A stretch of DNA of 64,000 bases from Nocardioides flavescens (GTDB lineage: Bacteria; Actinomycetota; Actinomycetes; Propionibacteriales; Nocardioidaceae), in assembly GCF_009823805.1 (NCBI RefSeq), contig NZ_WUEK01000005.1, forward strand, positions 310,001-374,000, given 5' to 3'. The position numbers and the translations under genes are program-made. Positions 7,679 through 16,457 of this stretch are shown here, piece after piece. How positions within the stretch are numbered: position 1 is the stretch's first letter; each line of letters begins with the position of its first letter. Below the pieces are notes generated by a model that was given only the letters and a program-made list of their open reading frames with translations, searched no databases and was not told where the DNA came from.

Positions 7679-8646
7679 CACTGCAGCGCCGGCGGCGAGC
7701 TCAGACGGCTGATGCGCTGCGCTGCGACGTGCTCGACGTCAGCCCAGGCCAGCTCGTCGGCATCCACCACGTGAGCCAGACCCCGAGACGAGAGGTCCGA
7801 CGCGATCTGGTGCTGGTGGTCGTCGACGTGCTCCCCGCGATCGCTGCGCCGAGGCACGAGCAGCGGCATCTTCCCCTGTTCGAGCGCGACGAGGGAGGAG
7901 CCGGTGCCCGCGTGGGCGATGACGGCGTCGGCCTCGGCGATCTCGGCCACCAGCTCGCTGGCAGGCATCGAGGCGCGGGCCGTCACCGGGAGGTCGCTGA
8001 CGTCTGTCGAGCCGGTCTGCCACGTGACGTGGACGTCGGGAGGCAGCACAGCCACGAGGCGCTCGACGAGGCGGCGGAAGCCGTAGTGCTCCGAGGTGCC
8101 GACGGTGACGACGACGCGCTCGACCCGCTTCGCGGGGGCTCCTGACGGCGCGTGCTCGTCGCCGGTCGCAGACTCCGGGGCCGCTTCGAAGCCGTCGAAG
8201 ATCGAGCCGGTGTAGGACCAGCCGGGCAGGTTCCAGTGCCGCTGCTGCGTCAGGGTGCGAATGCCCGGCAGGCGAGCCAGGATCTTGCCGGTGAATGACG
8301 GCCCGTCGATGCGGGTGGCGCTCTCGACGTAGACGGTGGGGATCCGGTGGAGGGCCGCGACCGGGAGCACAGCCGCAGCGAGGCTGCTGCCGGTGCTCAC
8401 CACCAGCTCGATGTCACGGCTCCTGAGGATCCGACGCGCCGCGACGGCGTTGCGGGCTGCGACCCACACGTCTCGAGGCTTCGACGGCAGCAGGTACTCG
8501 ACGTCCTCCCCGGCGAGCAGAGACCGGGTCTGCGGAGACTCGATGGTCACCCAGAGCCGGTCGCCCGTGGTCGGCAGGCGGCTCGACAGGCTGTGCAATT
8601 GCTTCAGGTGCCCGCCGTCGTTGGCCACGAGCAGGGTCAGACTCAC
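7675..8646 (-). CDS. Fused Alg14/Alg13-like (PssD/PssE) glycosyltransferase
   Basis: About 323 residues. The N-terminal half resembles PssD/Alg14 (LLVANDGGHLKQL; ELVVSTGSSLAAAVLP; PTVYVESATRIDGPS). The C-terminal half resembles PssE/Alg13 and MurG (VVVTVGTSEHYGFRRLVE; ADAVIAHAGTGSSL). In other bacteria these are two proteins that together transfer the second sugar of an exopolysaccharide unit; here they are one chain. The GTG start was chosen because the sequence before it is low-complexity Pro/Arg and lies in the divergent promoter region shared with the Wzy-like gene. Confidence 0.82.
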   Translation of the reverse strand: MSLTLLVANDGGHLKQLHSLSSRLPTTGDRLWVTIESPQTRSLLAGEDVEYLLPSKPRDVWVAARNAVAARRILRSRDIELVVSTGSSLAAAVLPVAALHRIPTVYVESATRIDGPSFTGKILARLPGIRTLTQQRHWNLPGWSYTGSIFDGFEAAPESATGDEHAPSGAPAKRVERVVVTVGTSEHYGFRRLVERLVAVLPPDVHVTWQTGSTDVSDLPVTARASMPASELVAEIAEADAVIAHAGTGSSLVALEQGKMPLLVPRRSDRGEHVDDHQHQIASDLSSRGLAHVVDADELAWADVEHVAAQRISRLSSPPALQW

Positions 8647-8770
8647 CAGTTCGCCACCGTCCGCGTCGCATCCAGGGTTCGGGTTCGGAGACCCGGCCAC
8701 ATAATAGGGCCGACGGGCGGAGGTCGCCCTCGGCGCCCGAGGCGTCCGTGGTGGGTGGCGAGGAGGCTCG

Positions 8771-10114
8771 GTGACAGCGATCGAGGTCGAGAGCGGCTCG
8801 ACCGGCGGCACCGCCCGACGCACCGGCAGCGCCATGACCATCGTGGTCGCTGCCTATGCCCTGCTCCTGGCATACCCCTCCGAGCTCGTCCTCGTCGGCC
8901 CGCTCAGGTCCAACGGGGGGCCGGTCCGGCTGCTCGGGCTGCTGGCTGCCTTCCTGCTGGTGGCTGCCGCCATCCGTGTGCGCCACCGTCTCACCGCCCG
9001 ACCGGTCGCCGGGGTGCTCTTCGCATACCTGGCGTGGTCCGTCTTCGCCTGGGGCGTTGCCCACCGGCGGCCGCTGACCGGCGGTGCCAGCGCCTACACG
9101 GACCGGACCCTGCTGGCGATGGTCTCGGCGATGGGGATCGCGCTCCTGTGCACCTGTCTGGTGCACACGGTGCGCCAAGCGCACCTGCTGGTGGGTTGCC
9201 TCGTCGGCGGTGCCTGCGTGTCTGCGGTCGCGGGCATCCTGCAGTTCGCCGGCCTCATCGGTCCTTGGGCGGACGTGATCGCCCTGCCCTTCAACACCAC
9301 GGTCGTGAGCCCTGGATCCGTGAGCGCGCGCGAGGGGTTGGCCCGAGTCTCAGGCGCAGCGGCCCACCCCATCGAGTACGCCGTGGTCCTCGCCATGGTG
9401 CTGCCCGTCGCGGTCCACCTCGCGGTGCACGCAGCCAGCCGGACGGGCCGACGCTGGGCAGCCGCGGCCTGCGTCGTGATCCTGATCGGCTTCCCGCTGG
9501 GGCTCTCGCGCAGTGGCCTGCTCGCCGTCGTCGTCTGCCTCGTGATCTACAGCGGCTTCCTGCCCCGTCTGCAGCGGGCCGTCCTGCTCGGGGGCGCGTT
9601 CCTCACCGTCGCCCTGGCCGCCGTGCTGACGCCGCAGGTCACCACGGTGTTCACCACGCTCATCACGGGGGCTGGCGAGGACAATAGCGTCACCGGACGC
9701 CTCGACGACTACCCCCGTGCCGTCGCCCAGTGGGCAGCATCTCCCTGGCTCGGGGGCGCGCCGGCCGACATCACCGTGAGGTCCTCGGTGCTGGACAACC
9801 AGTGGCTGGCGACGCTGGTGGCAACGGGCGTCGTGGGTGCCCTGGCGCTGGCCGTGCTCCTCTTGGGGCCTGTGATCCTCGCGCGCCGCGTCACGCGTGA
9901 GGCCGCCGCGGGATCGGCGGGTCGCAGCCTTGCCGGTGCACTCGCCGCGCCCCTCGTCGCAGCAGCACTCGCGGCGGGCACCTTCGACCTGCTCGCCTTC
10001 CAGCAGGTGACCTTCCTCTTGATCTTCCTCGCCGCGCTCATCGGGGTTCGTGATGACACGCAATATCGCTGTGGGCGATCAGGCCGCAACGGGGCCTGCG
10101 CTGCATTGACCTGA
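8771..10114 (+). CDS. O-antigen ligase/polymerase family membrane protein (Wzy-like)
   Basis: 447 residues with about ten to twelve hydrophobic segments and the large periplasmic loop typical of PF04932 (around AREGLARVSGAAAHPIEYAV and GRLDDYPRAVAQW). This family polymerises lipid-linked repeat units outside the membrane. A GAGGAGG site precedes the GTG by about five bases. The C-terminal ~20 residues (RCGRSGRNGACAALT) look like read-through tail. It converges on the Wzz-like gene. Confidence 0.85.
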   Translation: MTAIEVESGSTGGTARRTGSAMTIVVAAYALLLAYPSELVLVGPLRSNGGPVRLLGLLAAFLLVAAAIRVRHRLTARPVAGVLFAYLAWSVFAWGVAHRRPLTGGASAYTDRTLLAMVSAMGIALLCTCLVHTVRQAHLLVGCLVGGACVSAVAGILQFAGLIGPWADVIALPFNTTVVSPGSVSAREGLARVSGAAAHPIEYAVVLAMVLPVAVHLAVHAASRTGRRWAAAACVVILIGFPLGLSRSGLLAVVVCLVIYSGFLPRLQRAVLLGGAFLTVALAAVLTPQVTTVFTTLITGAGEDNSVTGRLDDYPRAVAQWAASPWLGGAPADITVRSSVLDNQWLATLVATGVVGALALAVLLLGPVILARRVTREAAAGSAGRSLAGALAAPLVAAALAAGTFDLLAFQQVTFLLIFLAALIGVRDDTQYRCGRSGRNGACAALT

Positions 10115-10127
10115 CCTGGTCAGCCGG

Positions 10128-10844
10128 CTACTCAGTAGGTGTCGGCGTGTTCCGTCGCCGGCCCCAGCGACGCGAAGAGCGAGTGTTGGCGTCTCCGGAC
10201 CTTCGCCGCAGCCGACCCGTGCCGCGTGCGGCGGCATCGACGGCGACGCTGAGGAGCGCTGCTGCGAGAAGTCCAGCAAGGACGACGCCCAGGACCATGC
10301 GGCTGCGATCGGGATAGCTGACGCCCACTCCGCCATCGGGTCGGGTGCGGAGGGAGGTGTAGAGCTGGTCCGTGGGAGCGCCGGCTGATGTTTGGATGGC
10401 CGCCAGGATGCTCACTGACTGGTCGGTCACGGCCTGCAGCGCGTCATTGGCGCCCTGCGGGGTGCGGCCGACGGCCACGACGTTGAAGAACGACTCCACG
10501 CCGAGGTCGCTCCGAACGACCGCCACCTGGGTCCCGGCCGCCGAGGCGGGTAGGACCACCTGACCGCTGTTGATGCTCTCACTGAGGAGCGCCGCGAGCA
10601 CCGTCGTGGCTTGGACCCCGAACGGATTGCCCAGGCTCGACTCACCGGCGCCGAGATCGGCCCGGACCTGAACGAGCGACTGACTCGGCACCACAGTCAA
10701 GGTCGTCGAGGCGGTGTACTGGGGTGCGGCTGTCCCCCAGAGCTGCACGGCCGCAATACCGGTGATGACGAGCACGACCAGCGCGACGTACCAGCGCCGG
10801 AGCATGGCTGAGAGCACCGAAGAGACATCCATGGGCTTCATCAT
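10128..10844 (-). CDS. Wzz-like polysaccharide chain-length/export protein
   Basis: 238 residues. One transmembrane helix lies near the N-terminus (WYVALVVLVITGIAAVQLW), an extracytoplasmic region follows (QYTASTTLTVVPS, the usual first strand of the Wzz domain), and a second helix lies near residues 190-210. It lacks the BY-kinase domain that is fused or adjacent in many Wzc systems. It probably sets chain length together with the convergent Wzy-like gene. An AGGTGGAG site supports the first of two adjacent ATGs; the longer upstream frame has no coding character. Confidence 0.8.
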   Translation of the reverse strand: MMKPMDVSSVLSAMLRRWYVALVVLVITGIAAVQLWGTAAPQYTASTTLTVVPSQSLVQVRADLGAGESSLGNPFGVQATTVLAALLSESINSGQVVLPASAAGTQVAVVRSDLGVESFFNVVAVGRTPQGANDALQAVTDQSVSILAAIQTSAGAPTDQLYTSLRTRPDGGVGVSYPDRSRMVLGVVLAGLLAAALLSVAVDAAARGTGRLRRRSGDANTRSSRRWGRRRNTPTPTE

Positions 10845-10966
10845 CCACGACGCTCCACCTGCGCGTTTCTCGACGCACGCGATCTGGCTCCCGCGCACAC
10901 AGTCAGGAGCGATGACCTGTTGCACAAGGCACGGCCAGGGGTAGCCAGACGTGGCAGGGTGACTGC

Positions 10967-11908
10967 GTGCAACGAACTGACGGTGGGCCCGTCGCCTCGG
11001 TGGTGGTCCCAGCACACAACGAGCAGTCTGTGATCCTCCGATGTCTCGAGACCCTCTTGACCAATGCTCGCGAGGGAGAGTTCGAGGTGGTCGTCGCCGC
11101 CAACGGGTGCACGGACGCGACTGTTCAGCTGGTGCGGGAGTCGGGCTTGGACGTGCGATGCCTCGATCTCCCTGTGCCTGGGAAGATCAATGCTCTCAAC
11201 TCCGCCGACGCCGCGTGCACCGTCTTCCCGCGCATCTACCTCGATGCAGATGTCCTGCTCGGTGCCGATGCGGCGAGGAGCCTCGCGGTGTCCCTCCGTG
11301 ACGGTCCTGCCATGGCCGGCTCACCGCGCATGGTCGTCGACACGCGGTCCTGCTCCGCCGTGGTTCGCGCCTACTACCGCATCTGGACGCGACTCGACGT
11401 GTTCGGCGAGGGGTACGTCGGCTCCGGGGTCTACGGGCTGAGCCGACCGGGACATGCACGCGTCGCGCCGTTCCCGGCCGTCACCAACGACGACGACTAC
11501 GTGCGGCGGTCGTTCAGCCGCGACGAGCGATGCACCACGTCCGGTTCCTTCACCGTGTTCCCGGCGCGCAACGTCACCGCCTTGGTGCGACGCGGTGCCC
11601 GGACCCGCGCAGGGAACCTGGAGCTCGACGGCACCGCGGTGGCCCCTGCGAACGCCGGCCCCGGAACCGAGAAGCGGAGCGCTGGTTCCGCGGCGCTCTC
11701 GCTCGCGCGAGACCCGCGGAACTGGCCTGACCTCGTGCTGTTCTGTCTGGTGACTCTCAGGGTGAGACGGGCCGCAGCCCGCCGCCGTGACTCGGATGCG
11801 GGCTGGGGTCGAGACGACACGTCGCGCTCCAGTGGTGCGGGAACAGAACGGCAACAGCTGCCGTCGGACCGGGCGATGTCGTCTTCGGAAGGACCCCGAG
11901 CGTCGTGA
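10967..11908 (+). CDS. Glycosyltransferase family 2
   Basis: 313 residues. GT-A features are PVASVVVPAHNEQSVILR at the N-terminus, VVVAANGCTDAT, and a DxD-like metal site in YLDADVLLG. The C-terminal ~60 residues (RRAAARRRDSDAGWG onward) are low-complexity and probably not part of the fold. The start is GTG. It ends in a GTGA overlap with the next glycosyltransferase, so the pair is co-translated and likely acts in successive steps of repeat-unit synthesis. Confidence 0.85.
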   Translation: MQRTDGGPVASVVVPAHNEQSVILRCLETLLTNAREGEFEVVVAANGCTDATVQLVRESGLDVRCLDLPVPGKINALNSADAACTVFPRIYLDADVLLGADAARSLAVSLRDGPAMAGSPRMVVDTRSCSAVVRAYYRIWTRLDVFGEGYVGSGVYGLSRPGHARVAPFPAVTNDDDYVRRSFSRDERCTTSGSFTVFPARNVTALVRRGARTRAGNLELDGTAVAPANAGPGTEKRSAGSAALSLARDPRNWPDLVLFCLVTLRVRRAAARRRDSDAGWGRDDTSRSSGAGTERQQLPSDRAMSSSEGPRAS

Positions 11909-12897
11909 CAGGCCCGACGATGCCCCTGACGAGCTCGGAGACCCCCTTGACCGCACCCGACGTCTCAGTCGTGATCGTGACCTACAACGCTGGCCACCTC
12001 GTGGAGGAGTGCTTGCGGTCGGTCACAGGGCCCAACGCGCCGAGCGTTTCACACGAGGTGATCGCCCTCGACAATGCCTCGCAGCCGTCCCTCGTGCCGC
12101 TGCTGCAGCGATTCCTGCCCGCACACCGAGTCGTAGGCGTGCCGAAGAACATCGGCTTCGGACGGGCATGCAACCTCGGCGCCGAGAGAGCGAGAGGGCG
12201 CTACGTCCTGCTCCTCAATCCGGACGCGGTGGCGGAACCTGGCGCGATTGATGCAATGGTGCGCGCAGCCGACGGTGAATCCCGCTGCGGGGTACTCGGC
12301 GGGCAGACCGTCGATCGCGACGGCCGGATCGATCCGAAGTCCTGTTGGGGAGCGCCGACAGTGTGGAGCCAGTTCTGCTTCGCGACGGGACTGAGTTCCG
12401 TTTTCCGACGCAACAGGTTCTTCGACCCTGAGTCGTTGGGAAAGTGGGACCGCACGAGCATGCGAGACGTGCCCATCGTCACCGGCTGCCTGATGATGCT
12501 CCCGCGCGAGCTGTGGCTCGCGCTGGGTGGGTTCGACCCGGACTACTTCATGTACGGCGAGGACGCTGATCTCTGCCGCCGCGTATCACAGCTGGGTCGA
12601 CGGATCTGGATCACCCCTGACGCCGTAGCGATGCACGAGGTCGGTGCGTCGTCGTCCGACTCGGCCGCCAAGACGGTACTGCTGTTGAAGGGCAAGATGA
12701 CCTACCTCCGCAAGAACATGCGACCCGCCGAGGCAGCGGCGGCCCGCAGGCTCTTGATGGGTGGGGTCGCCCTTCGGGCGCTGGGCGCGCGTCTCCGTGG
12801 TCGTCGTGACAGCGGGTGGATCGGTGCCTGGTCTCGGCGCTCTCAGTGGGCGAAGGGCTACGCCACGTACGATCCCTCTCGACCGGACGCCCAATGA
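11905..12897 (+). CDS. Glycosyltransferase family 2, rhamnosyltransferase-like
   Basis: 330 residues. The pattern PDVSVVIVTYNAGHLVEE, EVIALDNASQ, NIGFGRACNLGAERARG, LLLNPDAV and GFDPDYFMYGEDADLCRR matches the WbbL/rhamnosyltransferase branch of GT2, in which the final acidic cluster is the catalytic region. The substrate sugar cannot be told from sequence. It is coupled to the preceding GT2 by GTGA. No terminator is obvious; the sequence after it carries a hexamer repeat. Confidence 0.87.
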   Translation: MTGPTMPLTSSETPLTAPDVSVVIVTYNAGHLVEECLRSVTGPNAPSVSHEVIALDNASQPSLVPLLQRFLPAHRVVGVPKNIGFGRACNLGAERARGRYVLLLNPDAVAEPGAIDAMVRAADGESRCGVLGGQTVDRDGRIDPKSCWGAPTVWSQFCFATGLSSVFRRNRFFDPESLGKWDRTSMRDVPIVTGCLMMLPRELWLALGGFDPDYFMYGEDADLCRRVSQLGRRIWITPDAVAMHEVGASSSDSAAKTVLLLKGKMTYLRKNMRPAEAAAARRLLMGGVALRALGARLRGRRDSGWIGAWSRRSQWAKGYATYDPSRPDAQ

Positions 12898-13241
12898 ATG
12901 TTCGCTACGTTCTCCTGGGTTAGCGAAGCCCAGGCCTAGGCCTAGGCCTAGGCCCAGGCCCAGGTCCCGGTTCGCGGGTTGGCTGACGCGGGGCTCGCCT
13001 GGGCGTGCTACAGCACGCGACGGCGAATCCGAGCCGAGGGGGCCTCAGCCCCGACATCTGCGCTCCGACGCCATGCTTCCCCGCTCGACTGCCGCACGCT
13101 GTGTCGGACGACGACCTCAAGGAATTCGGTGTCGTCGTGCAGCCGACCGCTGAGCACCCAGAGCAGCTCTTCGCGTGCAGGACCTCGCCGGGGTGCGTTG
13201 AGAGGCTCGAGGTGTTGAAGAGGCCAACTCTCGCGGGCGTG
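12898..13241. other. Non-coding gap between convergent glycosyltransferase genes
   Basis: No reading frame here has coding character or a plausible start. The only structure seen is the short AGGCCT hexamer array near its left end. Confidence 0.5.
12927..12967. repeat. Short tandem hexamer array (AGGCCT / AGGCCC)
   Basis: Three near-exact AGGCCT units are followed by two AGGCCC units. The array lies in the gap downstream of the GT2 pair. The units are self-complementary, so the array can fold or slip during replication. Function unknown. Confidence 0.7.
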
Positions 13242-14336
13242 TCAGCCGGTGGCAACTGCGTCCTGCAGGAGTGGCGCGAGACGAGCGGCCTGCCGCTCAG
13301 TAGTGAAGTGCCGCTCCAGGGTCCTTCGACCGGCCCTCCCCACCGCCGAGGCTCGGTCGGGGTCGTCCAGCAGCGCGGAGCACATCTGCGCAGCTGCGGC
13401 GTGGTCTCCCGGCGGCACCGTGAAGATCCCGCCCTCGGCGTGCACGTAGTCACTCATCCCCGGGGTGTCTGTCGTGATCGCTGGGCGCCCCATGGCGATG
13501 GTCTCGAGGACCGCTGTGATGCCGGAGACGTGCAGGTTGGGGCGGGTCAAAGTGATGGTGACCGCCGCACGCCTCACAAGGTCCCGAAGCTCCGAGTGGG
13601 AAAGGTGAGGCACGACTGTGACTCCGGGAACGGCGTCCGCCTCGTGCTGCGAGATGGTCTTGGAGACAATGACGAGACGGGACGAGGGCCGGGTGTCGCG
13701 TACCGATCGGAAGGCGCGCAGCACAGTAGGGAAGTCGCGATCGCGATCATTGCCTACGCTCACAACGAGCTCGGGATCGACCTCGGACTGATCACCAGGT
13801 GTGAAGAAGTCGCCGTCGACGCCGAACGGTACGACGACGGTGCGCCGCGGATCCACGCCATATGCCTCACGCAGAATCGGCACTTGGCCAGAACTGAGCA
13901 CGAACACACCGTGCATACGCCGCAGACCCTTGGATACGGCGTCGCGCAGTGGCCGGTTCGGCACGGAATCGGTGCACCAGATCACGTTGCCCACCACCGG
14001 GGGCGGGTTGCGCTGCATCAGCACGGCGGGCACACCCACGCGCTCGTCCCACGCTAGAACAACCTCTGCGTCGGCTTCCACGAGCGCGCCGAAGGTCCAA
14101 TCCAACCCACCGCCGAGACGTCGCAAGGCGCCCCGGAGTTTCCGGGGCGACCGCGTGCGCAGGCGCGTCCCGCGAACGACCAGCCCGTGTTCGCTGAGCC
14201 GATCGAGTCCGTAGGGGAAAGCGTCGGGCACCTCGCCCGACGTGTGCCGGCGCTGCCAGTCCTTGACGTCCCGGTCGCCACCGAGAAGCACCTGGACGTC
14301 GATGGCGCGCGACGGACGGTGGGTGGAGCGGTTCAC
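13242..14336 (-). CDS. Glycosyltransferase family 4/1
   Basis: 364 residues. The C-terminal Rossmann half is recognisable: VVPFGVDGDFFTPGD, LVVSVGNDRDRDFPTVLRAF, then GITAVLETIAMGRPAITTDTPG, the donor-binding EX7E segment. The N-terminal acceptor half is less conserved. It lies 13 bp after a GT2 gene on the same strand, so the two form a small operon running opposite to the preceding glycosyltransferases. Confidence 0.82.
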   Translation of the reverse strand: MNRSTHRPSRAIDVQVLLGGDRDVKDWQRRHTSGEVPDAFPYGLDRLSEHGLVVRGTRLRTRSPRKLRGALRRLGGGLDWTFGALVEADAEVVLAWDERVGVPAVLMQRNPPPVVGNVIWCTDSVPNRPLRDAVSKGLRRMHGVFVLSSGQVPILREAYGVDPRRTVVVPFGVDGDFFTPGDQSEVDPELVVSVGNDRDRDFPTVLRAFRSVRDTRPSSRLVIVSKTISQHEADAVPGVTVVPHLSHSELRDLVRRAAVTITLTRPNLHVSGITAVLETIAMGRPAITTDTPGMSDYVHAEGGIFTVPPGDHAAAAQMCSALLDDPDRASAVGRAGRRTLERHFTTERQAARLAPLLQDAVATG

Positions 14337-14349
14337 GCGACGATGCCCG

Positions 14350-15192
14350 TCACGTCCACGCGTTCTTCCCCGTCAGCGCCTTCCTGAGTCTGCGACGACC
14401 ATGGGTCAGCTTGCGGCGCCATCCGCTGAAGCGGCGCAGGTCGAGTGAAGCAGCCTGGACTGACCTTGCGTCCTGCTTGGTCTGCTCCAGCCACTCGGCC
14501 AGGGTGGTGGCTCCGGTGTGGAGGGCCGAGAGGGGCCTCGCTTCTTGGTAGGCAGCCTCGTTGCGGAAGGCCGTCAGCGGGTGGCGGGGGTCGTCCATGT
14601 GCTCTTCGCGGACCATGGGCATGGGCCAGCCGTTGACGTATCCGCGTTGAGCCACCCGGATGCACCAAGACGGGAAGCTCTGGCCCGGCTGCAGCGTGCC
14701 GACCTCGTCGACCAGGGAGCGGCGGAACATGTGCCCGCTGCCTTGGACCCAATGGTTGCGCAGCAGGGTGACCCCGTGCATCGTCTCGACCTTGGGTCTG
14801 GCGAGTTCCTCGTCCCAGTCCTCCGGGAGGAACCGCCAGCTGCCCAGGACGCCGAACGTCGGCGAGGCACTGAGCGCGCGGGTGAGGTGCTCTACCCAGC
14901 CAGGCTCCATGAGGGAGTCGTCGTCTACTTTTGAGAGATACGTGCCCCGGGCCTCAGTCCACAGCCAATTCATCGCGGGTCGCAGTCCGACGTTCTCCTC
15001 GGAACGGTGGACCCGGTGCAAACGCGGGTGGTCCTCGTGGGCGGCAATGACGTCGAGGACTTCCCGATCCGTGCCGTTGTGCCATACCCAGACGCGGCTG
15101 CCCTCTGGGCACGTCTCGAGGAGACGGGGCAACGACAGAGCCGTGTATGCCGCTCTGGTGTGCGTGATCAGCATCACATCGAGGTCAGTCAT
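14350..15192 (-). CDS. Glycosyltransferase family 2-like protein
   Basis: About 280 residues from the ATG chosen after a GGAAGAG site; an in-frame start ten codons earlier is possible. GT-A features are LDVMLITHTRAAYTALSLP, WVWHNGTDREVLD, ENVGLRPAMNWLW, and a DxD-type site YLSKVDDDSLMEPGW. The tail is Arg/Lys-rich. It is the first gene of a two-gene unit with the GT4 downstream. Confidence 0.8.
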   Translation of the reverse strand: MTDLDVMLITHTRAAYTALSLPRLLETCPEGSRVWVWHNGTDREVLDVIAAHEDHPRLHRVHRSEENVGLRPAMNWLWTEARGTYLSKVDDDSLMEPGWVEHLTRALSASPTFGVLGSWRFLPEDWDEELARPKVETMHGVTLLRNHWVQGSGHMFRRSLVDEVGTLQPGQSFPSWCIRVAQRGYVNGWPMPMVREEHMDDPRHPLTAFRNEAAYQEARPLSALHTGATTLAEWLEQTKQDARSVQAASLDLRRFSGWRRKLTHGRRRLRKALTGKNAWT

Positions 15193-15258
15193 CGGCGCTC
15201 TTCCCCTGGACCGTGTCTCCAACAGGACGCATCGTAGTGAGACCAGACTTCACAGCCA

Positions 15259-16161
15259 TCAGGGGCGGTCGATCTTAACGATCAACCCCGTTCTCGCTGT
15301 CGTGTTGCCCGTACCTATTGGAACTGACTCGGGTGAGATGATTGGGCCGTATCTGCTGCCGTCGCCGAAGGTGTTGTCGCGGATGACGAAGTCCTCCGCG
15401 TCGATGTCGCCGCGGATGTTCAGGCTGTAATTGCCACCGTCGAGCAGGTTGTCCTCGATCACCACATTGCGCGACGTGTACGGCGCCGACTCGCTGCCGA
15501 GCATGATCGCCGCGTTGCCCAGGTCCGATCCTCCGGTGTCGCGCGGGTCGAGCGTGTTGCCTCGGATCACCACGTCGTTGGATGAGATGCCCTGCACTGC
15601 ATCGGGGTGGAGCGACCCTGAGCGCGCAAGGTCGTGCACCCAGCTGTCCTCGAGCAGGATCGAGCTGCCCATGCGGACTCCGTCGTTGACGCTGTGGACG
15701 TTCAGGCGCGAGAGCCGCGAGCGACTCACATCGACGCCGATGTCGACGACGCCGCCTCCGTCGACCTCTACATCCTCGATCACCGTGCCAGACACCTCAC
15801 CGGAGGTCGTGATCGCACGCTTCGCGTCCGGGTCTTCGCACCTGACTCGGCTCTGCTTGAGCGTGACGTCGTCAGCGGCGATGATCACGCAGCCCCTGAT
15901 GTCGAGACCCTGAACGACGGCACCCTCTTCACTGATCATCAACGACCCGCTTGGCTCGAGAGTGACGCCGGCGGGGACGCCGGTGTTCGTAGGGCCGGCG
16001 ACAGTCTCGACGGGGCTGGGAGTAGCGGGGATCTCGCTCACGATGCCGCCGCCCAGCTCCCTGCCCAGGTCGCTGCACGCAGTGAGGCTCGTGACGAGCA
16101 GGCCGATGATGATCCAGCTCCGCCAGATCGTCGAGAGAGAGCCACCTCTCATCCCCCGCAC
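15259..16161 (-). CDS. Right-handed beta-helix lipoprotein
   Basis: 300 residues. A short basic N-terminus, a hydrophobic helix (IIIGLLVTSL) and a lipobox LTAC with Cys29 indicate a lipid-anchored exported protein. From ~65 on, it is built of parallel beta-helix turns (VVQGLDIRGCVIIAADDVTLKQ; DVVIRGNTLDP; VIEDNLLDGGNYSLN). It is closely similar to the secreted protein encoded divergently 297 bp away: both share NTGVPAGV, EDSWVHDL, HPDAVQGIS and GNAAIMLGSE. Such folds bind or cleave polysaccharide, so a role in trimming or anchoring the exopolysaccharide is plausible but unproven. Confidence 0.82.
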   Translation of the reverse strand: MRGMRGGSLSTIWRSWIIIGLLVTSLTACSDLGRELGGGIVSEIPATPSPVETVAGPTNTGVPAGVTLEPSGSLMISEEGAVVQGLDIRGCVIIAADDVTLKQSRVRCEDPDAKRAITTSGEVSGTVIEDVEVDGGGVVDIGVDVSRSRLSRLNVHSVNDGVRMGSSILLEDSWVHDLARSGSLHPDAVQGISSNDVVIRGNTLDPRDTGGSDLGNAAIMLGSESAPYTSRNVVIEDNLLDGGNYSLNIRGDIDAEDFVIRDNTFGDGSRYGPIISPESVPIGTGNTTARTGLIVKIDRP

Positions 16162-16457
16162 TGCTCCATCCTAGGTGACGTGCCTCGCCTGGCTCGTCCT
16201 GCGCGCTCGGGCCCCCCGGGCATGTAGCGACCCGCCCCGCCGAGTCGTCGGACTCTCTGCACCCTCCGACGGGACACGGGCGCAGCTGTCCAGACCGGCA
16301 ATCGTCCGTATGGGGGATGTTGCGATGTCTTACTCCGACGTGGATCGATTGTTTCTAAATTGTGGATGTCGGATCGGGCGGGGCGCGCAAGCCCCACCCC
16401 GGGGGTTCTGTCGTCGCAGCGGCCTCACCGTCAACCCCAACTCACGGAGGCGCTGTC

